Of a stretch of DNA of 64,000 nt, positions 1 through 8,857 are shown one piece after another (position 1 is the stretch's first letter; every line of letters begins with the position of its first letter). Both the position numbers and the translations under genes were made by a program. The notes under the pieces were generated by a model. That model saw nothing but the letters and a program-made list of their open reading frames with translations. It had not been told where the DNA came from and ran no database searches. The DNA comes from Phycisphaerae bacterium (GTDB taxonomy: Bacteria; Planctomycetota; Phycisphaerae; Phycisphaerales; UBA1924), in NCBI GenBank assembly GCA_016793805.1, contig JAEUIZ010000057.1, positions 57,920-121,919 of the forward strand. The letters are read 5' to 3'.

Positions 1-1
1 G

Positions 2-205
2 CAACTCGCGGTGGTGACCGAGGGCGTGGTGCTGCGGGTGGTGAGCGCGACGGTGGTGACGTACCAGTACGACGTGCATCGGTCGCTGGTGGCACTGAGC
101 GGCCGGGCGTGGGGCCGATCGACGGAGCACCTGGGCTTCGACCAGCGGGCGTGGGCGAAGTGGTACGAGGACGAGTTCCTGCCGACGCGTGCGGGGAAGA
201 AGTAG
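2..205 (+). CDS. C-terminal end of an unidentified protein (5' end outside window)
   Basis: An open frame enters the window at base 2 and ends with TAG at 205, giving the last 67 or so residues of a protein whose start lies upstream. The visible part is soluble, with no membrane segment, and ends in W-Y-E-D-E-F-L-P-T-R followed by a basic tail. Local W-G-R-S-T...G-F-D...W...W-Y spacing is reminiscent of the last helices of HEAT-repeat proteins common in planctomycetes, but this is only an impression. The next gene converges on it from the other strand with a 30-base gap. Function is not assigned. Confidence 0.55.
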   Translation, partial: QLAVVTEGVVLRVVSATVVTYQYDVHRSLVALSGRAWGRSTEHLGFDQRAWAKWYEDEFLPTRAGKK

Positions 206-235
206 GCGGGTGTCGGTGCGCGGCGTCGAGGCGAT

Positions 236-2134
236 CTATCGGGCCGCGCGCGATGGGGCGCCCTGGGCGTTCTGGATGGCCTCGAGCACCTGCGCGACGG
301 TGTAGGCGTTGCTCTTCCAGCCGTCGGGGAGGCCCGGACCGGCGATCCACAGGAGCGGGATGCCGACCTCGTTGAGTTCCTTGAGTTTGGCCCATCCCTC
401 GGCCTGGCGGGCGGTGAGATCGACCTTGATGGCGGCCACGCTGGGCTGGCGGAGTGCGGCCTTGATCCGCCGATCGCTCAGGACGAGTTGCTCGAGGGTC
501 TTGCAGTTGATGCACCAGTCGGCGGTGAAGTCGAGGACGACGACCCTTCCCTTGGCGAGTTCGGCGTCGAGCGTCGCGCGGGTGTAGGGAGTCCACGAGC
601 GATCGACGTACGAGAGATCGACGGCTCCGACGACGGAGGCGGCGGCCAGCAGGACGCCCGCGAGGCCGAAGAAGGCGCGTCGACCCGGCTTGCGAGTGAT
701 GGAGAAGGTGCGGAATGCGAGCCAGAGCCCGGCGGCGGAGACGAAGAGGGCCACGAGCCACCAGTACGCGCCCTTGAGGCCGATGGGGAGACCGGGGACG
801 AGGGCGACGATCCCAAGCCCGAGGAAGAAGGCCGCGACGCCGAGCATGAGGAGCCCGAGGACCTGCTTGACGAGTTCGCTGGCGGGCCCGGTGCGTGGGA
901 CCTTGGCGACCAGGCGCGGGAACGCGGAGAGGACGAGGTAGGGCAGGGCCATGCCGGCGCCGATGGCGGCGAAGGTGGAGACGGTGAGCGGGGCGCGCTG
1001 GGTGGCGGCCCAGGCGGCGGCGGTGCCCATGAAGGGCGCGGTGCAGGGCGTGGAGAGGATCGCGGTCATGACGCCGAAGAAGAACGACCCGCCGGCGGAT
1101 TCGTTGGAGGGGTTGAGCATGTAGACGGCGCGGGGGAGTTGGACGGTGAAGGCGCCGAGCATGCCGACGCCCATCGCGGCGATGAACAGCCCGACGACGA
1201 GGGCGAACCAGGGCGTTCGGAAGAGGGTGCTGGTGGCGGTGAACCCGCTGATGAACGCGATGGCGAGCCCGATGGCGACCCAGAAGGCCACGGTGCCCAG
1301 GGACATCACGATGCCCAGGAAGAGCGCCCGCTTGGGGTTTCCGGCGGACTTGCTCAGGCTCATGATCTTGATGGGGATCACGGGCAGGACGCAAGGGGTG
1401 AGGTTGAGGATGAACCCGCCGAGGGCGGCCGCGAGCATGAGCAGCAGAATCCCGACGGGTCCGCTGGGGTCGATCGAGAATCCGTACCCGAAGGCGGAGA
1501 ACTTGACGGGTTGCGGCGAGGGCTTGCCCGAGGTCGACGTGGCGGGAGAGGCCGCGCTCGCAAAGACCGTGGGATCAAACCCGGCGAAGTCGGGGTCGGA
1601 GGGCGGCGTCCCGGCGGCGGCCTTCTGCTCCAGCGAGACGATCCTGAACGAGACGGTGAGGCTGGTGCCCTCTTCCGGGAGGCAGACCTTGTCGTCGCAG
1701 GCTTGGTAGGAGGTTTCGATCTTGATGGTGGCGGTGGTGCCTGGGGTCGCGGAGGCTTCGACGCGCACGGGCAGGTAGGCGATAGCGCGGCCGCCGAAGA
1801 CGCCGTAGCGGGCGGGGGTCCCGAAGTTGACCATCACGAACTCGACCTTGGGCCACTGGATCGAGCCGAGCGCGAGCGGGCCCTCGGGCTTGGCGATGAT
1901 CTGCGTGGGGATTGCCGGGAAGTCGCCGAGTTCCTTGGGGATAACCGGGGCGTTGGTGTGGACGTGCCAGCCGTCCTCGTGGTCGAAGATCACCGCGACC
2001 GGGACGAGGTCGCCGGGCGCAACGACGTCCGTCAGCGCCTTGGCGGAGACGGTCACGGGCGTGGGGGGCTGGGCGAGGGTCGGCCGGGCGAGCGCCAGCA
2101 CCGCGAAGATCAGAGAGCAGATCACGTTGCGCAT
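236..2134 (-). CDS. DsbD-like thiol:disulfide interchange protein (CcdA-type membrane domain plus thioredoxin)
   Basis: A 632-residue protein expected to carry reducing equivalents across the inner membrane to periplasmic thiols. It has a signal peptide (about 1-20, ending A-L-A-R-P-T-L-A-Q), an N-terminal DsbD-alpha-like beta domain (about 25-180, with the Y-Q-A-C-D-D-K-V-C-L-P motif), a multi-pass membrane domain (about 225-510) with the paired cysteines of the DsbD/CcdA family in T-P-C-V-L-P-V-I-P-I-K (near 248) and T-P-C-T-A-P-F (near 363), and a C-terminal thioredoxin domain with active site W-C-I-N-C-K near 540. The start at 2134 gives a clean signal peptide; an in-frame extension upstream would run through the poly-C tract and is rejected. 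All redox cysteines of the family are present. Confidence 0.9.
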   Translation of the reverse strand: MRNVICSLIFAVLALARPTLAQPPTPVTVSAKALTDVVAPGDLVPVAVIFDHEDGWHVHTNAPVIPKELGDFPAIPTQIIAKPEGPLALGSIQWPKVEFVMVNFGTPARYGVFGGRAIAYLPVRVEASATPGTTATIKIETSYQACDDKVCLPEEGTSLTVSFRIVSLEQKAAAGTPPSDPDFAGFDPTVFASAASPATSTSGKPSPQPVKFSAFGYGFSIDPSGPVGILLLMLAAALGGFILNLTPCVLPVIPIKIMSLSKSAGNPKRALFLGIVMSLGTVAFWVAIGLAIAFISGFTATSTLFRTPWFALVVGLFIAAMGVGMLGAFTVQLPRAVYMLNPSNESAGGSFFFGVMTAILSTPCTAPFMGTAAAWAATQRAPLTVSTFAAIGAGMALPYLVLSAFPRLVAKVPRTGPASELVKQVLGLLMLGVAAFFLGLGIVALVPGLPIGLKGAYWWLVALFVSAAGLWLAFRTFSITRKPGRRAFFGLAGVLLAAASVVGAVDLSYVDRSWTPYTRATLDAELAKGRVVVLDFTADWCINCKTLEQLVLSDRRIKAALRQPSVAAIKVDLTARQAEGWAKLKELNEVGIPLLWIAGPGLPDGWKSNAYTVAQVLEAIQNAQGAPSRAAR

Positions 2135-2173
2135 GGATGAAGTATTGGACGCTTGCCGTGCGGGGACGGTTCG

Positions 2174-2188
2174 CCCCCCCCCCCCCCC
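2174..2188. repeat. 15-base poly-C tract between dsbD-like gene and fliM
   Basis: An uninterrupted run of 15 C on the plus strand lies in the 203-base gap between two divergent genes, 40 bases upstream of the dsbD-like start and about 150 upstream of fliM. It is followed at once by TCTATATATCC, an AT-rich stretch that could serve as a -10 element. Such tracts can change length by slipped-strand mispairing, and they are also prone to sequencing error. Whether the length varies is unknown. Confidence 0.8.
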
Positions 2189-2337
2189 TCTATATATCCT
2201 CCCGCTTCTCTCCCTCGCGCGAAGGCGGATCGCGACGAACGCGGCGATTCGCGGCGAGAGCGACGCACGAACCAACACCTCACGGGCTTGCGGGTTGGGT
2301 TCAAGAGTCGGCTGATGGGAGTCCGATAGACGGATCG

Positions 2338-3357
2338 ATGCCGGACATCCTTGACCAATCGGAAGTGGACGCGTTGATGGCGGCGGTGGACGCCGGGACG
2401 GTGGTCGAGGAGTCTCGCGAGGCGCAGATTTTCAGCCGGGTGGCGCGCGACTGGGCGACGACGGAGATCCGCAAGTACAACTTCAAGCGGCCCGAGCGGG
2501 TGAGCAAGGACCAGATGCGGGCGTTGCAGACGCTGCACGAGGCGTTCGCGCGGAACTTCGGGGCGTCGGTGTCGGGGTTCCTGCGCACGATCGTGGAGGT
2601 GAAGGTCGCGACGTGCGAGCAGATGACGTACTCGGAGTTCATCGCGGGCCTGCCGAATCCGACGAGTTTCAACCTGGTGAAGGCGGACGGGCTCGAGGGC
2701 GAGATGTGCCTGGAGATCAGCCCGCTGATCATCTACCCGATCATTGATCGGCTGCTGGGCGGGACGTCGCAGGACCTGTTCGTGCCGCAGCGTCCGATGA
2801 CGCTGATCGAGACGCGGCTGATCGGGAACGTGATCACGCGCGGGCTGGCGGCGCTGGCGGAGGCGTGGGCGGGGATCCGGGCGATGACGTTCGAGGTCTC
2901 GGCGACGGAGAGCAACCCGCAACTGGTGCAGATCGTGCCGCCGAACGAGGTGGTGGTGGTGGTGGGGTTCGAGCTGAAGATGTCGAGCCGGGCTGGCACG
3001 ATGAACCTGTGCATCCCGTACAACGTGATCGAGCCGGTGGTGGACGAGTTGAGTTCGCGGAACTGGTTCAGCCCTGCGAAGAACCTGAAGTCGGACCGGT
3101 TCGAGGCGGGGATCCGCGACGGGCTGCGCAAGGCCGGGCTCCTGGTCACGGGGCGGCTGGCCACCACGACGATCACGCTGAGCGAGTTGACGCGGCTGGC
3201 GCCCGGGGACCTGATCCTGACGGAGAAGCCGGCGTCGGAGCAGGTTGTGCTGTGCGTGGAGGGGGAGCGGAAGTTCCTGGCGCAGATCGGGCAGTTCAAG
3301 GGCAAGCGGGCGCTGCGGATCGTGCGCGCGATCACGCCGGACGATCGGGTGCAGTAG
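2338..3357 (+). CDS. fliM: Flagellar motor switch protein FliM
   Basis: A 339-residue FliM, close to the usual 330-340. FliM sits in the cytoplasmic C-ring, binds CheY-P through its N-terminal peptide and sets rotor direction. The N-terminal peptide L-D-Q-S-E-V-D-A-L (residues 4-12) is the conserved CheY-binding segment. The middle domain holds N-F-G-A-S-V-S-G-F-L and the L-I-I-Y-P-I-I-D-R-L-L-G-G motif; the C-terminal SpoA/FliN-like domain follows (about 245-330). The ATG at 2338 puts this peptide at the N terminus; longer in-frame starts are not homologous. No other flagellar gene is adjacent. Its 3' end overlaps the convergent phosphatase gene by 26 bases. Confidence 0.95.
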   Translation: MPDILDQSEVDALMAAVDAGTVVEESREAQIFSRVARDWATTEIRKYNFKRPERVSKDQMRALQTLHEAFARNFGASVSGFLRTIVEVKVATCEQMTYSEFIAGLPNPTSFNLVKADGLEGEMCLEISPLIIYPIIDRLLGGTSQDLFVPQRPMTLIETRLIGNVITRGLAALAEAWAGIRAMTFEVSATESNPQLVQIVPPNEVVVVVGFELKMSSRAGTMNLCIPYNVIEPVVDELSSRNWFSPAKNLKSDRFEAGIRDGLRKAGLLVTGRLATTTITLSELTRLAPGDLILTEKPASEQVVLCVEGERKFLAQIGQFKGKRALRIVRAITPDDRVQ

Positions 3358-4729
3358 CGGCCCGACGGATCACCACGGCGGTCAGGTCGTCCTCCTGCGG
3401 GGATCCGGCGGCGAACTCCTCGACGGCCGCACGGATCGAGGCGATCACGTCCGCACCCTCGCGGTCGGCGCGGGCGATGGCCTCGCCCAGGCGATCGATC
3501 CCGAAGCGTTCGCCGTCGGGCCGGGGCCACTCGAAGAACCCGTCGGTGATGAGGATGAGCGCGTCGCGCGGCTGGAGCGTGATGCTCGTGCCGCCCGGCA
3601 GCCTGTCTCCGACCCAATCCGCCCCGATTCCCAGGGGCGGCCCGTCGGCGAGCAGCAACTCGATGGACGCGCTGGCGGCGCGGTAAACGAGGACCGGGCC
3701 GTGGCCCGCGGAGACCAGTTCGACGAGATCCGACCCGGGCTGGACGAGGGCGACGGCGAGGGTGACGAATCGGCCCGGGGGCAGGTCGGTGGCGATGAGC
3801 GAGTTGACCTGCGCGATCGCCTCGTGGAGCGCGGGCCGGCCGCGCAGCGTCGCCCGTGCGTAGGCGCGGCAGAACGCGGCCACGAGCGCCGGGCCGAGCC
3901 CGTGCCCGGTCACGTCGGCGAGCGACACGGCGAGCCGGCCGTCGGCGAGGAGTTGCCAGTCGTAGTAGTCCCCGCCGGTCTCGGCGGCGGGCCGGTTCCA
4001 CATCGTGACCTCGAAGCCCTCGATTACCGGCTCGGACTTGGGGAGGAGGCCCTGCTGCACGTCGGCGGCGAGGGCGATCTCCTTCTCGGCGCGGTCGCGA
4101 CCCCCGGCCTCCTCGAGCATCGCGTTCACATGCCGGCGGATCTCGCTGGCCACGAAGGACGCGGCGATCCCGCCCATGAGGATCCAGGCGGGGTAACTCA
4201 GGAGCACGGCGGGGGGCTCGGTCTCGTCGGCGGGCGATCGCGTGGCCAGCACCGCGAGCACGAGGACGAGGTGGCCCGCGGCGCACCCGAGCCCGGTGAC
4301 GAGCGAGACGATGGGGCTTCGGCGGAGGGTGGACATGATGAGGACCACCCCATAGCCGATGACCGGGGGCGAGACGAGGGCCTGGGTGGGGCGATAGACG
4401 CCGGCGCGCCAGAGGAGGAAGATGAGGACGCTGGGCCAGGCGCACTCGAAGGCGACGTTGCTCATCCAGAGCCAGGCGGGCAACTCGCGTCCGGCCCGCC
4501 CGAGCCGACGGACCATCGCGATGTACCACGCCCCGTAGCCGATCGGCACGACCGCGATGCTCAGTTGTGCCAGCGTCGCCGAGCCCTGCCCGGGCGCGAG
4601 CATCGAGCGCGTGGCGGCGATGAGCACCGCGACGACGGCGGCCCCGATCAGCACCAGGACGCGGTAGCACTCGGTCCGCACGACGAGTTCGCGGTACGTC
4701 GGGCGGCTCGATGTGCGGGAACGGGCCAT
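3332..4729 (-). CDS. Membrane-anchored SpoIIE-type PP2C phosphatase
   Basis: A 465-residue protein. About six hydrophobic segments fill residues 20-205 (for example L-V-L-I-G-A-A-V-V-A-V-L-I and A-V-L-L-S-Y-P-A-W-I-L-M). They are followed by a short coiled linker with A-D-V-Q-Q-G-L-L-P near 221, the usual lead-in to SpoIIE/RsbU phosphatase domains. The catalytic domain carries G-G-D-Y-Y-D-W, the D-V-T-G-H-G metal-binding motif and a C-terminal D-D-L-T-A-V-V. By family it dephosphorylates an anti-sigma-factor antagonist or similar Ser/Thr phosphoprotein. No partner antagonist or kinase lies next to it. ATG at 4729 is used; it is divergent from the MmgE/PrpD gene with a 68-base gap. Confidence 0.85.
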   Translation of the reverse strand: MARSRTSSRPTYRELVVRTECYRVLVLIGAAVVAVLIAATRSMLAPGQGSATLAQLSIAVVPIGYGAWYIAMVRRLGRAGRELPAWLWMSNVAFECAWPSVLIFLLWRAGVYRPTQALVSPPVIGYGVVLIMSTLRRSPIVSLVTGLGCAAGHLVLVLAVLATRSPADETEPPAVLLSYPAWILMGGIAASFVASEIRRHVNAMLEEAGGRDRAEKEIALAADVQQGLLPKSEPVIEGFEVTMWNRPAAETGGDYYDWQLLADGRLAVSLADVTGHGLGPALVAAFCRAYARATLRGRPALHEAIAQVNSLIATDLPPGRFVTLAVALVQPGSDLVELVSAGHGPVLVYRAASASIELLLADGPPLGIGADWVGDRLPGGTSITLQPRDALILITDGFFEWPRPDGERFGIDRLGEAIARADREGADVIASIRAAVEEFAAGSPQEDDLTAVVIRRAATAPDRPA

Positions 4730-4797
4730 CGTGGGCGGGCAGCGTACCCGACGCGGCCCGTCTCGTCCTACCGTTGCGGCTCTTCGAGGAGCCACCC

Positions 4798-6495
4798 ATG
4801 TCGGATCACCGCGTCGTTCTGCCCGCCGATTCGAACCAGGCCCTTGGCTTGGGCCAGTTTGCCGTCGATTTCATGCACAACGAGCAGGGTCGGCGGGGCG
4901 ATCCGGACCCGGCCGTGCTGGAGCGCACGAACCTGTTCTTCGTGGACTCGGTGCTGTGCGGGGTGTCGGCGATCGCGCTGGGGACCAACGCGCCGACGGT
5001 CCTCCGCAACGAGGCGCTCCAATACCGCTTCCCGCCGGCGGGGGTGGGATCGCTGGCGGGCGTGCTGGGCTCGGGGAGGCACGCGGCCAAGCGAGGCGGG
5101 GCGCCGGTGTTCGGGTCCAACCTTGACGTTGCCGTCGAGAAGGCGATCGCGGCCAACGTGGCGGCGGTGCGGGAGTGGGACAGCAACGGGACGAACTTCG
5201 GGTACAGCGAGGAGCGTCCGCACCATCGGGCGGGGGAGTTCGGGCACAACGACTTCTACGCGGTGCCCGTGGCCGCGGCGCAGATGATGGCCCGCGACGG
5301 CGAGTTCGCGCTGCGGGGCATGGTGCTCCTCGACGAGATCCGGGGGCGGCTGGCGGAGGTGTTCAGCCTCAAGTCGTACAAGATCGACCACGTGGTGCAC
5401 GGCGCGATCGCCTCGGCGGCGACGTTCGGCGCGATGATGGGGGCGACACCCGAGCAGATCGAGAGCGCGATCGGGATGGTCGTGGCGCACGCGATCCCGT
5501 TCCGGGCGATCCGTCACGGGCACCAACTCTCCGACAGCAAGGGCGCCAGCGCCGCGATCTCGACGGAGTTCGCGATCCTGTGCATGAAGCGCTCGATGGC
5601 CGGGTTTGTCGGACCCAAGGACATCTTCCGCAACCCGGAGGCGATCTTCCGCCTGTTCGAGGGCCCCGGGGCGCTCTTCGAGCGGCGCGGGAAGGGCGGA
5701 GGCGGGGCGCGGCAGGACGACCCGCCCGGAAAGGGCCGCGACGCCTCGCCGTTTGACCTCGTGCTGAGCCGAGCGGGCAAGGACTTCACCGTCATGGGCA
5801 TGCACTTCAAACTGGGGCTGTACGAGCACCAGTCCGCGGGCGCGCTGCAGGGCCTGATCGACCTCCTCGCCGCGCACCCCGACCTCCTCGACGACCAGAC
5901 GGGCGACCGGATCAAGCGGATCGTGGTCCGCGCCTACGAGCCCGCGTTCTCGATCATCGGCGACCCCCACAAGCGCGACCCGCACACGCGGCAATCCGCC
6001 GACCACTCCATGCTCTACCTCGTCTGCACGATGCTCCGCAAGGCTCTCGAACTCGGGGCCCGCGACCGCCCAGGCCCGCAGGGCAAGCGGCCCGCGCTGG
6101 GGTTCAAGGAACTCATGCTCTCCCCGCACGACTTCGACAAGAGCGCCCTGTTCCATCCGGTCACGCGGTCGCTGATGGAGAAGATGTCCTTCGAGCACGG
6201 CGGGCCGGAGTACGACGCGAAGTACCCCGACGGCATCCCGACCTCGATCGTCATCACGGACGAGGACGACCAGACGCACGACTCGGGCCTGGTGATGTAT
6301 CCGGCGGGCCACGCGAGGAACACCACCGCGGACCTGCACGGGATCCTTCGGCACAAGTTCGAGGTGCTGGGTGGGCTCGCGGTTGCCAAGCCCGACAAAC
6401 TGATCAAGCGGTTGAGCAACCTCCACGAGAAGCCGGCGGAGCGCCTCGCCGACCTCTACGACTTTGAGATCGTGCATCGAGGGAGGTTCGAATAG
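4798..6495 (+). CDS. MmgE/PrpD family protein
   Basis: A 565-residue protein of the MmgE/PrpD family, which includes 2-methylcitrate dehydratase and related lyases and isomerases. The N-terminal helical domain is typical: D-P-A-V-L-E-R-T-N-L-F-F-V-D-S-V, and H-G-A-I-A-S-A-A-T-F-G near 203. Family members are usually 440-490 residues; the extra length includes a Gly/Lys/Asp-rich insert around residues 298-325 (R-R-G-K-G-G-G-G-A-R-Q-D-D). No prpC or prpB neighbours are present, so participation in the methylcitrate cycle cannot be concluded. Substrate unknown. Confidence 0.85.
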   Translation: MSDHRVVLPADSNQALGLGQFAVDFMHNEQGRRGDPDPAVLERTNLFFVDSVLCGVSAIALGTNAPTVLRNEALQYRFPPAGVGSLAGVLGSGRHAAKRGGAPVFGSNLDVAVEKAIAANVAAVREWDSNGTNFGYSEERPHHRAGEFGHNDFYAVPVAAAQMMARDGEFALRGMVLLDEIRGRLAEVFSLKSYKIDHVVHGAIASAATFGAMMGATPEQIESAIGMVVAHAIPFRAIRHGHQLSDSKGASAAISTEFAILCMKRSMAGFVGPKDIFRNPEAIFRLFEGPGALFERRGKGGGGARQDDPPGKGRDASPFDLVLSRAGKDFTVMGMHFKLGLYEHQSAGALQGLIDLLAAHPDLLDDQTGDRIKRIVVRAYEPAFSIIGDPHKRDPHTRQSADHSMLYLVCTMLRKALELGARDRPGPQGKRPALGFKELMLSPHDFDKSALFHPVTRSLMEKMSFEHGGPEYDAKYPDGIPTSIVITDEDDQTHDSGLVMYPAGHARNTTADLHGILRHKFEVLGGLAVAKPDKLIKRLSNLHEKPAERLADLYDFEIVHRGRFE

Positions 6496-6551
6496 TCGTC
6501 GGCGCGCCGCGTTCCGCGGTGCTCGCGGCGTGCGTGCAGGAACGTGCCCGA

Positions 6552-7313
6552 TCAGTTGGGCGAGTCGAGGTTGTTCCAGGCCTGCTCGATGCGGGTCGTG
6601 CTGACCTGCGACTCGTCGGTCGGGATGATGCTGCTGAGCCTGCCCGCGCGGTCGGAGTACCACGAGACCGAGAGGTTCGCCCGAAGGACGTTCGACCCGA
6701 TCTTGTGGTTGAAGTCGGCGCGGGTGCGCATGCCGTCAGCCACCAGGGCGGCGCCCGGCGCGATGAGGCTGAGCCGGCGTGTCAGAGTGGGCGTGGCGGT
6801 TGCGGTCGAGGCGGCCATGGGCCCGCGGGCGCGGTACTGGTAGTTGCCCATGATCTCCGTGCCGTCCGCGTCCCAGGTCTCCGCGATGTCGCCGAAGCGG
6901 AACTCGCCGGTGTGGGAGGGGCAGTAGAACAACTTCGGCGCGGGGAGGTAGTTCTCGACGAGCAGGCCGAGCCCGTCCCATCGGCCCGCGAACTGTCCGC
7001 TCGGGGCGGCGATGCGAAGCATCATCGTCTTCCATGCCTGATCGCTGCCGCCGGCGGCCAGGCCGACGTTCGTGGAGGGAGGGATGCGATCGTTGTTCTC
7101 GTCGGCGTACATCGCGATCCCGATGCCGATCTGGCGCACGTTGGATCGGCAGACGACCTGCTTGGCCGTCTGGCTCGCGCCGTGCAGCGACGGGAGGATG
7201 ATGGAGATGAGGATGGCGATGACCGCCATCGACACGAGCACGTCGATAAGGGTAAACGCGGGCGCACCGCGCCATGAACGCGATTCGGTGTTATTCGCCA
7301 CGAGCGCTCGCAC
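6552..7313 (-). CDS. Pseudopilin-like protein with non-standard cleavage motif
   Basis: About 253 residues with an N-terminal type IV pilin/type II secretion cleavage segment: P-A-F-T-L-I-D-V-L-V-S-M-A-V-I-A-I-L. Here A replaces the usual Gly at -1 and D replaces the usual Glu at +5. It then has the planctomycete pseudopilin pattern: helix, C-R-S-N-V-R-Q-I-G, M-Y-A-D-E-N-N-D-R-I-P, Y-C-P-S-H near the middle and a beta-rich C-terminal half. The start is uncertain: GTG at 7313 has GGAG seven bases upstream; GTG at 7301 also fits. No ATG occurs close to the pilin segment. Divergent from the ECF sigma gene. Exact role unknown. Confidence 0.75.
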   Translation of the reverse strand: MRALVANNTESRSWRGAPAFTLIDVLVSMAVIAILISIILPSLHGASQTAKQVVCRSNVRQIGIGIAMYADENNDRIPPSTNVGLAAGGSDQAWKTMMLRIAAPSGQFAGRWDGLGLLVENYLPAPKLFYCPSHTGEFRFGDIAETWDADGTEIMGNYQYRARGPMAASTATATPTLTRRLSLIAPGAALVADGMRTRADFNHKIGSNVLRANLSVSWYSDRAGRLSSIIPTDESQVSTTRIEQAWNNLDSPN

Positions 7314-7514
7314 GAGCGGTCTCCACTGCCCTTGGACAGCATACACCACATCGGACTTGTGCACAAGGTAGTAGAGATGCCCTAGGAGGGGTCGATAATC
7401 CGTCCAGAGTGCGAACAAATGCGTGAAACCTGTCGGGTTCGGGCAACATCCGGCCGCGAGATGCGAATGGGAGTGTGAGTTTCGGGAGTTTGCTGGTAGA
7501 CTGCGAGAGTCTGA

Positions 7515-8090
7515 ATGGCTCGTTCGAAGCCGAGTGTGCCGGATGCTGATGTGGAGTTGATGCGTCGCGTCGCGTCGGGCGACGAGAGCGCGATCGAGGA
7601 GTTGTACGACCGCTTCGGGTCGCTGGTGTATCGGATGTCGCTGCAGGCGATGCCAACGCGGGCCGACGCGGAGGACGCGGTGCAGGAGATCTTCGTCCGC
7701 CTCTGGCAGACGGCCAAGCGGTTCGATCCGAAGCGTGCGGCACTGGTGACGTGGATCATGCTCATCTCGAGGCGACATCTGGTGGATCGGCTTCGGCGGA
7801 GCAACGCCCGCATCCGATCGGGCCCGATGCAGGGCGGCTCGCCCGATCGCACGCCCGCGCCGCCCGATGCCGCGAGGCTCGAAGAGGACGAGCGATTCCG
7901 GGTGCTGCGGACGCGTCTGGCGGAGTTGCCAGAGTTGCAGCGGATCGTGGTCACGCGGGCGTACTTGGGTGGACAGACACTGCGACAGATCGGCGAGGAG
8001 TTGAACACGCCGATCGGAACGATCAAGTCGGCATTGAGCCGGGCGCTCTTGCGCCTGAGGGAGACGCCGCAGACGGAAGGTCAGCCATGA
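7515..8090 (+). CDS. ECF RNA polymerase sigma factor
   Basis: A 191-residue group 4 sigma factor. Region 2 spans about residues 25-95, with the A-E-D-A-V-Q-E-I-F-V-R-L-W motif that contacts core polymerase. Region 4, about 130-185, contains L-R-Q-I-G-E-E-L-N-T-P-I-G-T-I-K helix-turn-helix and ends in the usual S-R-A-L-L-R-L-R. The next gene overlaps by four bases (ATGA) and encodes an RskA-like anti-sigma factor, so the pair is probably SigK/RskA-like and translationally coupled. The regulon is not visible in the window. Confidence 0.92.
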   Translation: MARSKPSVPDADVELMRRVASGDESAIEELYDRFGSLVYRMSLQAMPTRADAEDAVQEIFVRLWQTAKRFDPKRAALVTWIMLISRRHLVDRLRRSNARIRSGPMQGGSPDRTPAPPDAARLEEDERFRVLRTRLAELPELQRIVVTRAYLGGQTLRQIGEELNTPIGTIKSALSRALLRLRETPQTEGQP

Positions 8091-8857
8091 GTGTGCAGGA
8101 TCTGATTGAGTTGTCGATTCTCGACGCGATGGGCCTCCTGGACGATCAGGAGCGCCGGGCGTTCGATGCGGCGTTTGCCGGGGCGGCCCCGGCGGTTCAG
8201 GCGCAGGTTCGTCGCGAGCAGACCCGGCTGTGCCGGATCGAGGCGCTGCTCCCGGACGAGTTGCCGCCCGCGGGGCTGCGTGCGGCGGTGCTCGAGGCGG
8301 TGCGTCGCGAGATCGCGACCGCCGATCGCGCCGTCGCTCCGCCGCTGCTGAAGAGCCGGGGCGTCTCGCCCGTGTGGCGGGCGGCGGCGATGGGCCTGGC
8401 GGCGGCGGCGGTGATCCTCTCGATCGCCACGTTCCAGTTCGTCTCCGAGTATGAACGCCTCGCGCAGCAGGTCAAGAGCGATTCGCTGCTCGAGGGTCTG
8501 AGCCGGCAGTTCTCGCCCGAGTACGTCCGCGACGTGCTGTTCGACCGCGACACCACGCGGGTCGTGTTCACGCCGTCGGAGGGCGCGGCGGGGCAGGCCT
8601 CGCTCTTCTACAACCCCGACTGGCGCGAGGCCGAGTTTTTCTGCAGTTCGTTCGCTACCAAGCCGGGGCAGACGCTGCGGGTCGCGGTCGTCGACGAGCA
8701 GGGCCGGATCGTGAACGTGCTGCACGAGTTCACGTCCAGCGGCGGGATCGAGCGGATCGGGCTGAAGTTCCAGGGCCGACCCGAGCGAATCGCGCTCGTC
8801 TCGTTCGACCGCGGGACCGAGACCGTCATCGGGCTCGGGACGTTGCCGGGCTCGTGA
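8087..8857 (+). CDS. RskA-like membrane anti-sigma factor
   Basis: A 256-residue protein whose start overlaps the ECF sigma stop by four bases. Residues 1-90 form the cytoplasmic anti-sigma domain (helical, L-S-I-L-D-A-M-G-L-L-D-D-Q-E-R-R-A-F-D). One membrane segment lies at about 103-122 (A-A-A-M-G-L-A-A-A-A-V-I-L-S-I-A). The rest is an extracytoplasmic beta domain resembling the RskA family (F-Y-N-P-D-W, G-Q-T-L-R-V-A-V-V-D). By family it holds the sigma factor inactive until intramembrane proteolysis. Its last 32 bases overlap the convergent lpxB gene. Confidence 0.85.
   Translation: MSVQDLIELSILDAMGLLDDQERRAFDAAFAGAAPAVQAQVRREQTRLCRIEALLPDELPPAGLRAAVLEAVRREIATADRAVAPPLLKSRGVSPVWRAAAMGLAAAAVILSIATFQFVSEYERLAQQVKSDSLLEGLSRQFSPEYVRDVLFDRDTTRVVFTPSEGAAGQASLFYNPDWREAEFFCSSFATKPGQTLRVAVVDEQGRIVNVLHEFTSSGGIERIGLKFQGRPERIALVSFDRGTETVIGLGTLPGS

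Noticed and set aside
488..2140. A 550-codon plus-strand frame opposite the DsbD-like gene
   Set aside because: It is Gly/Glu/Asp-rich without domain and lies antisense to a recognised gene.
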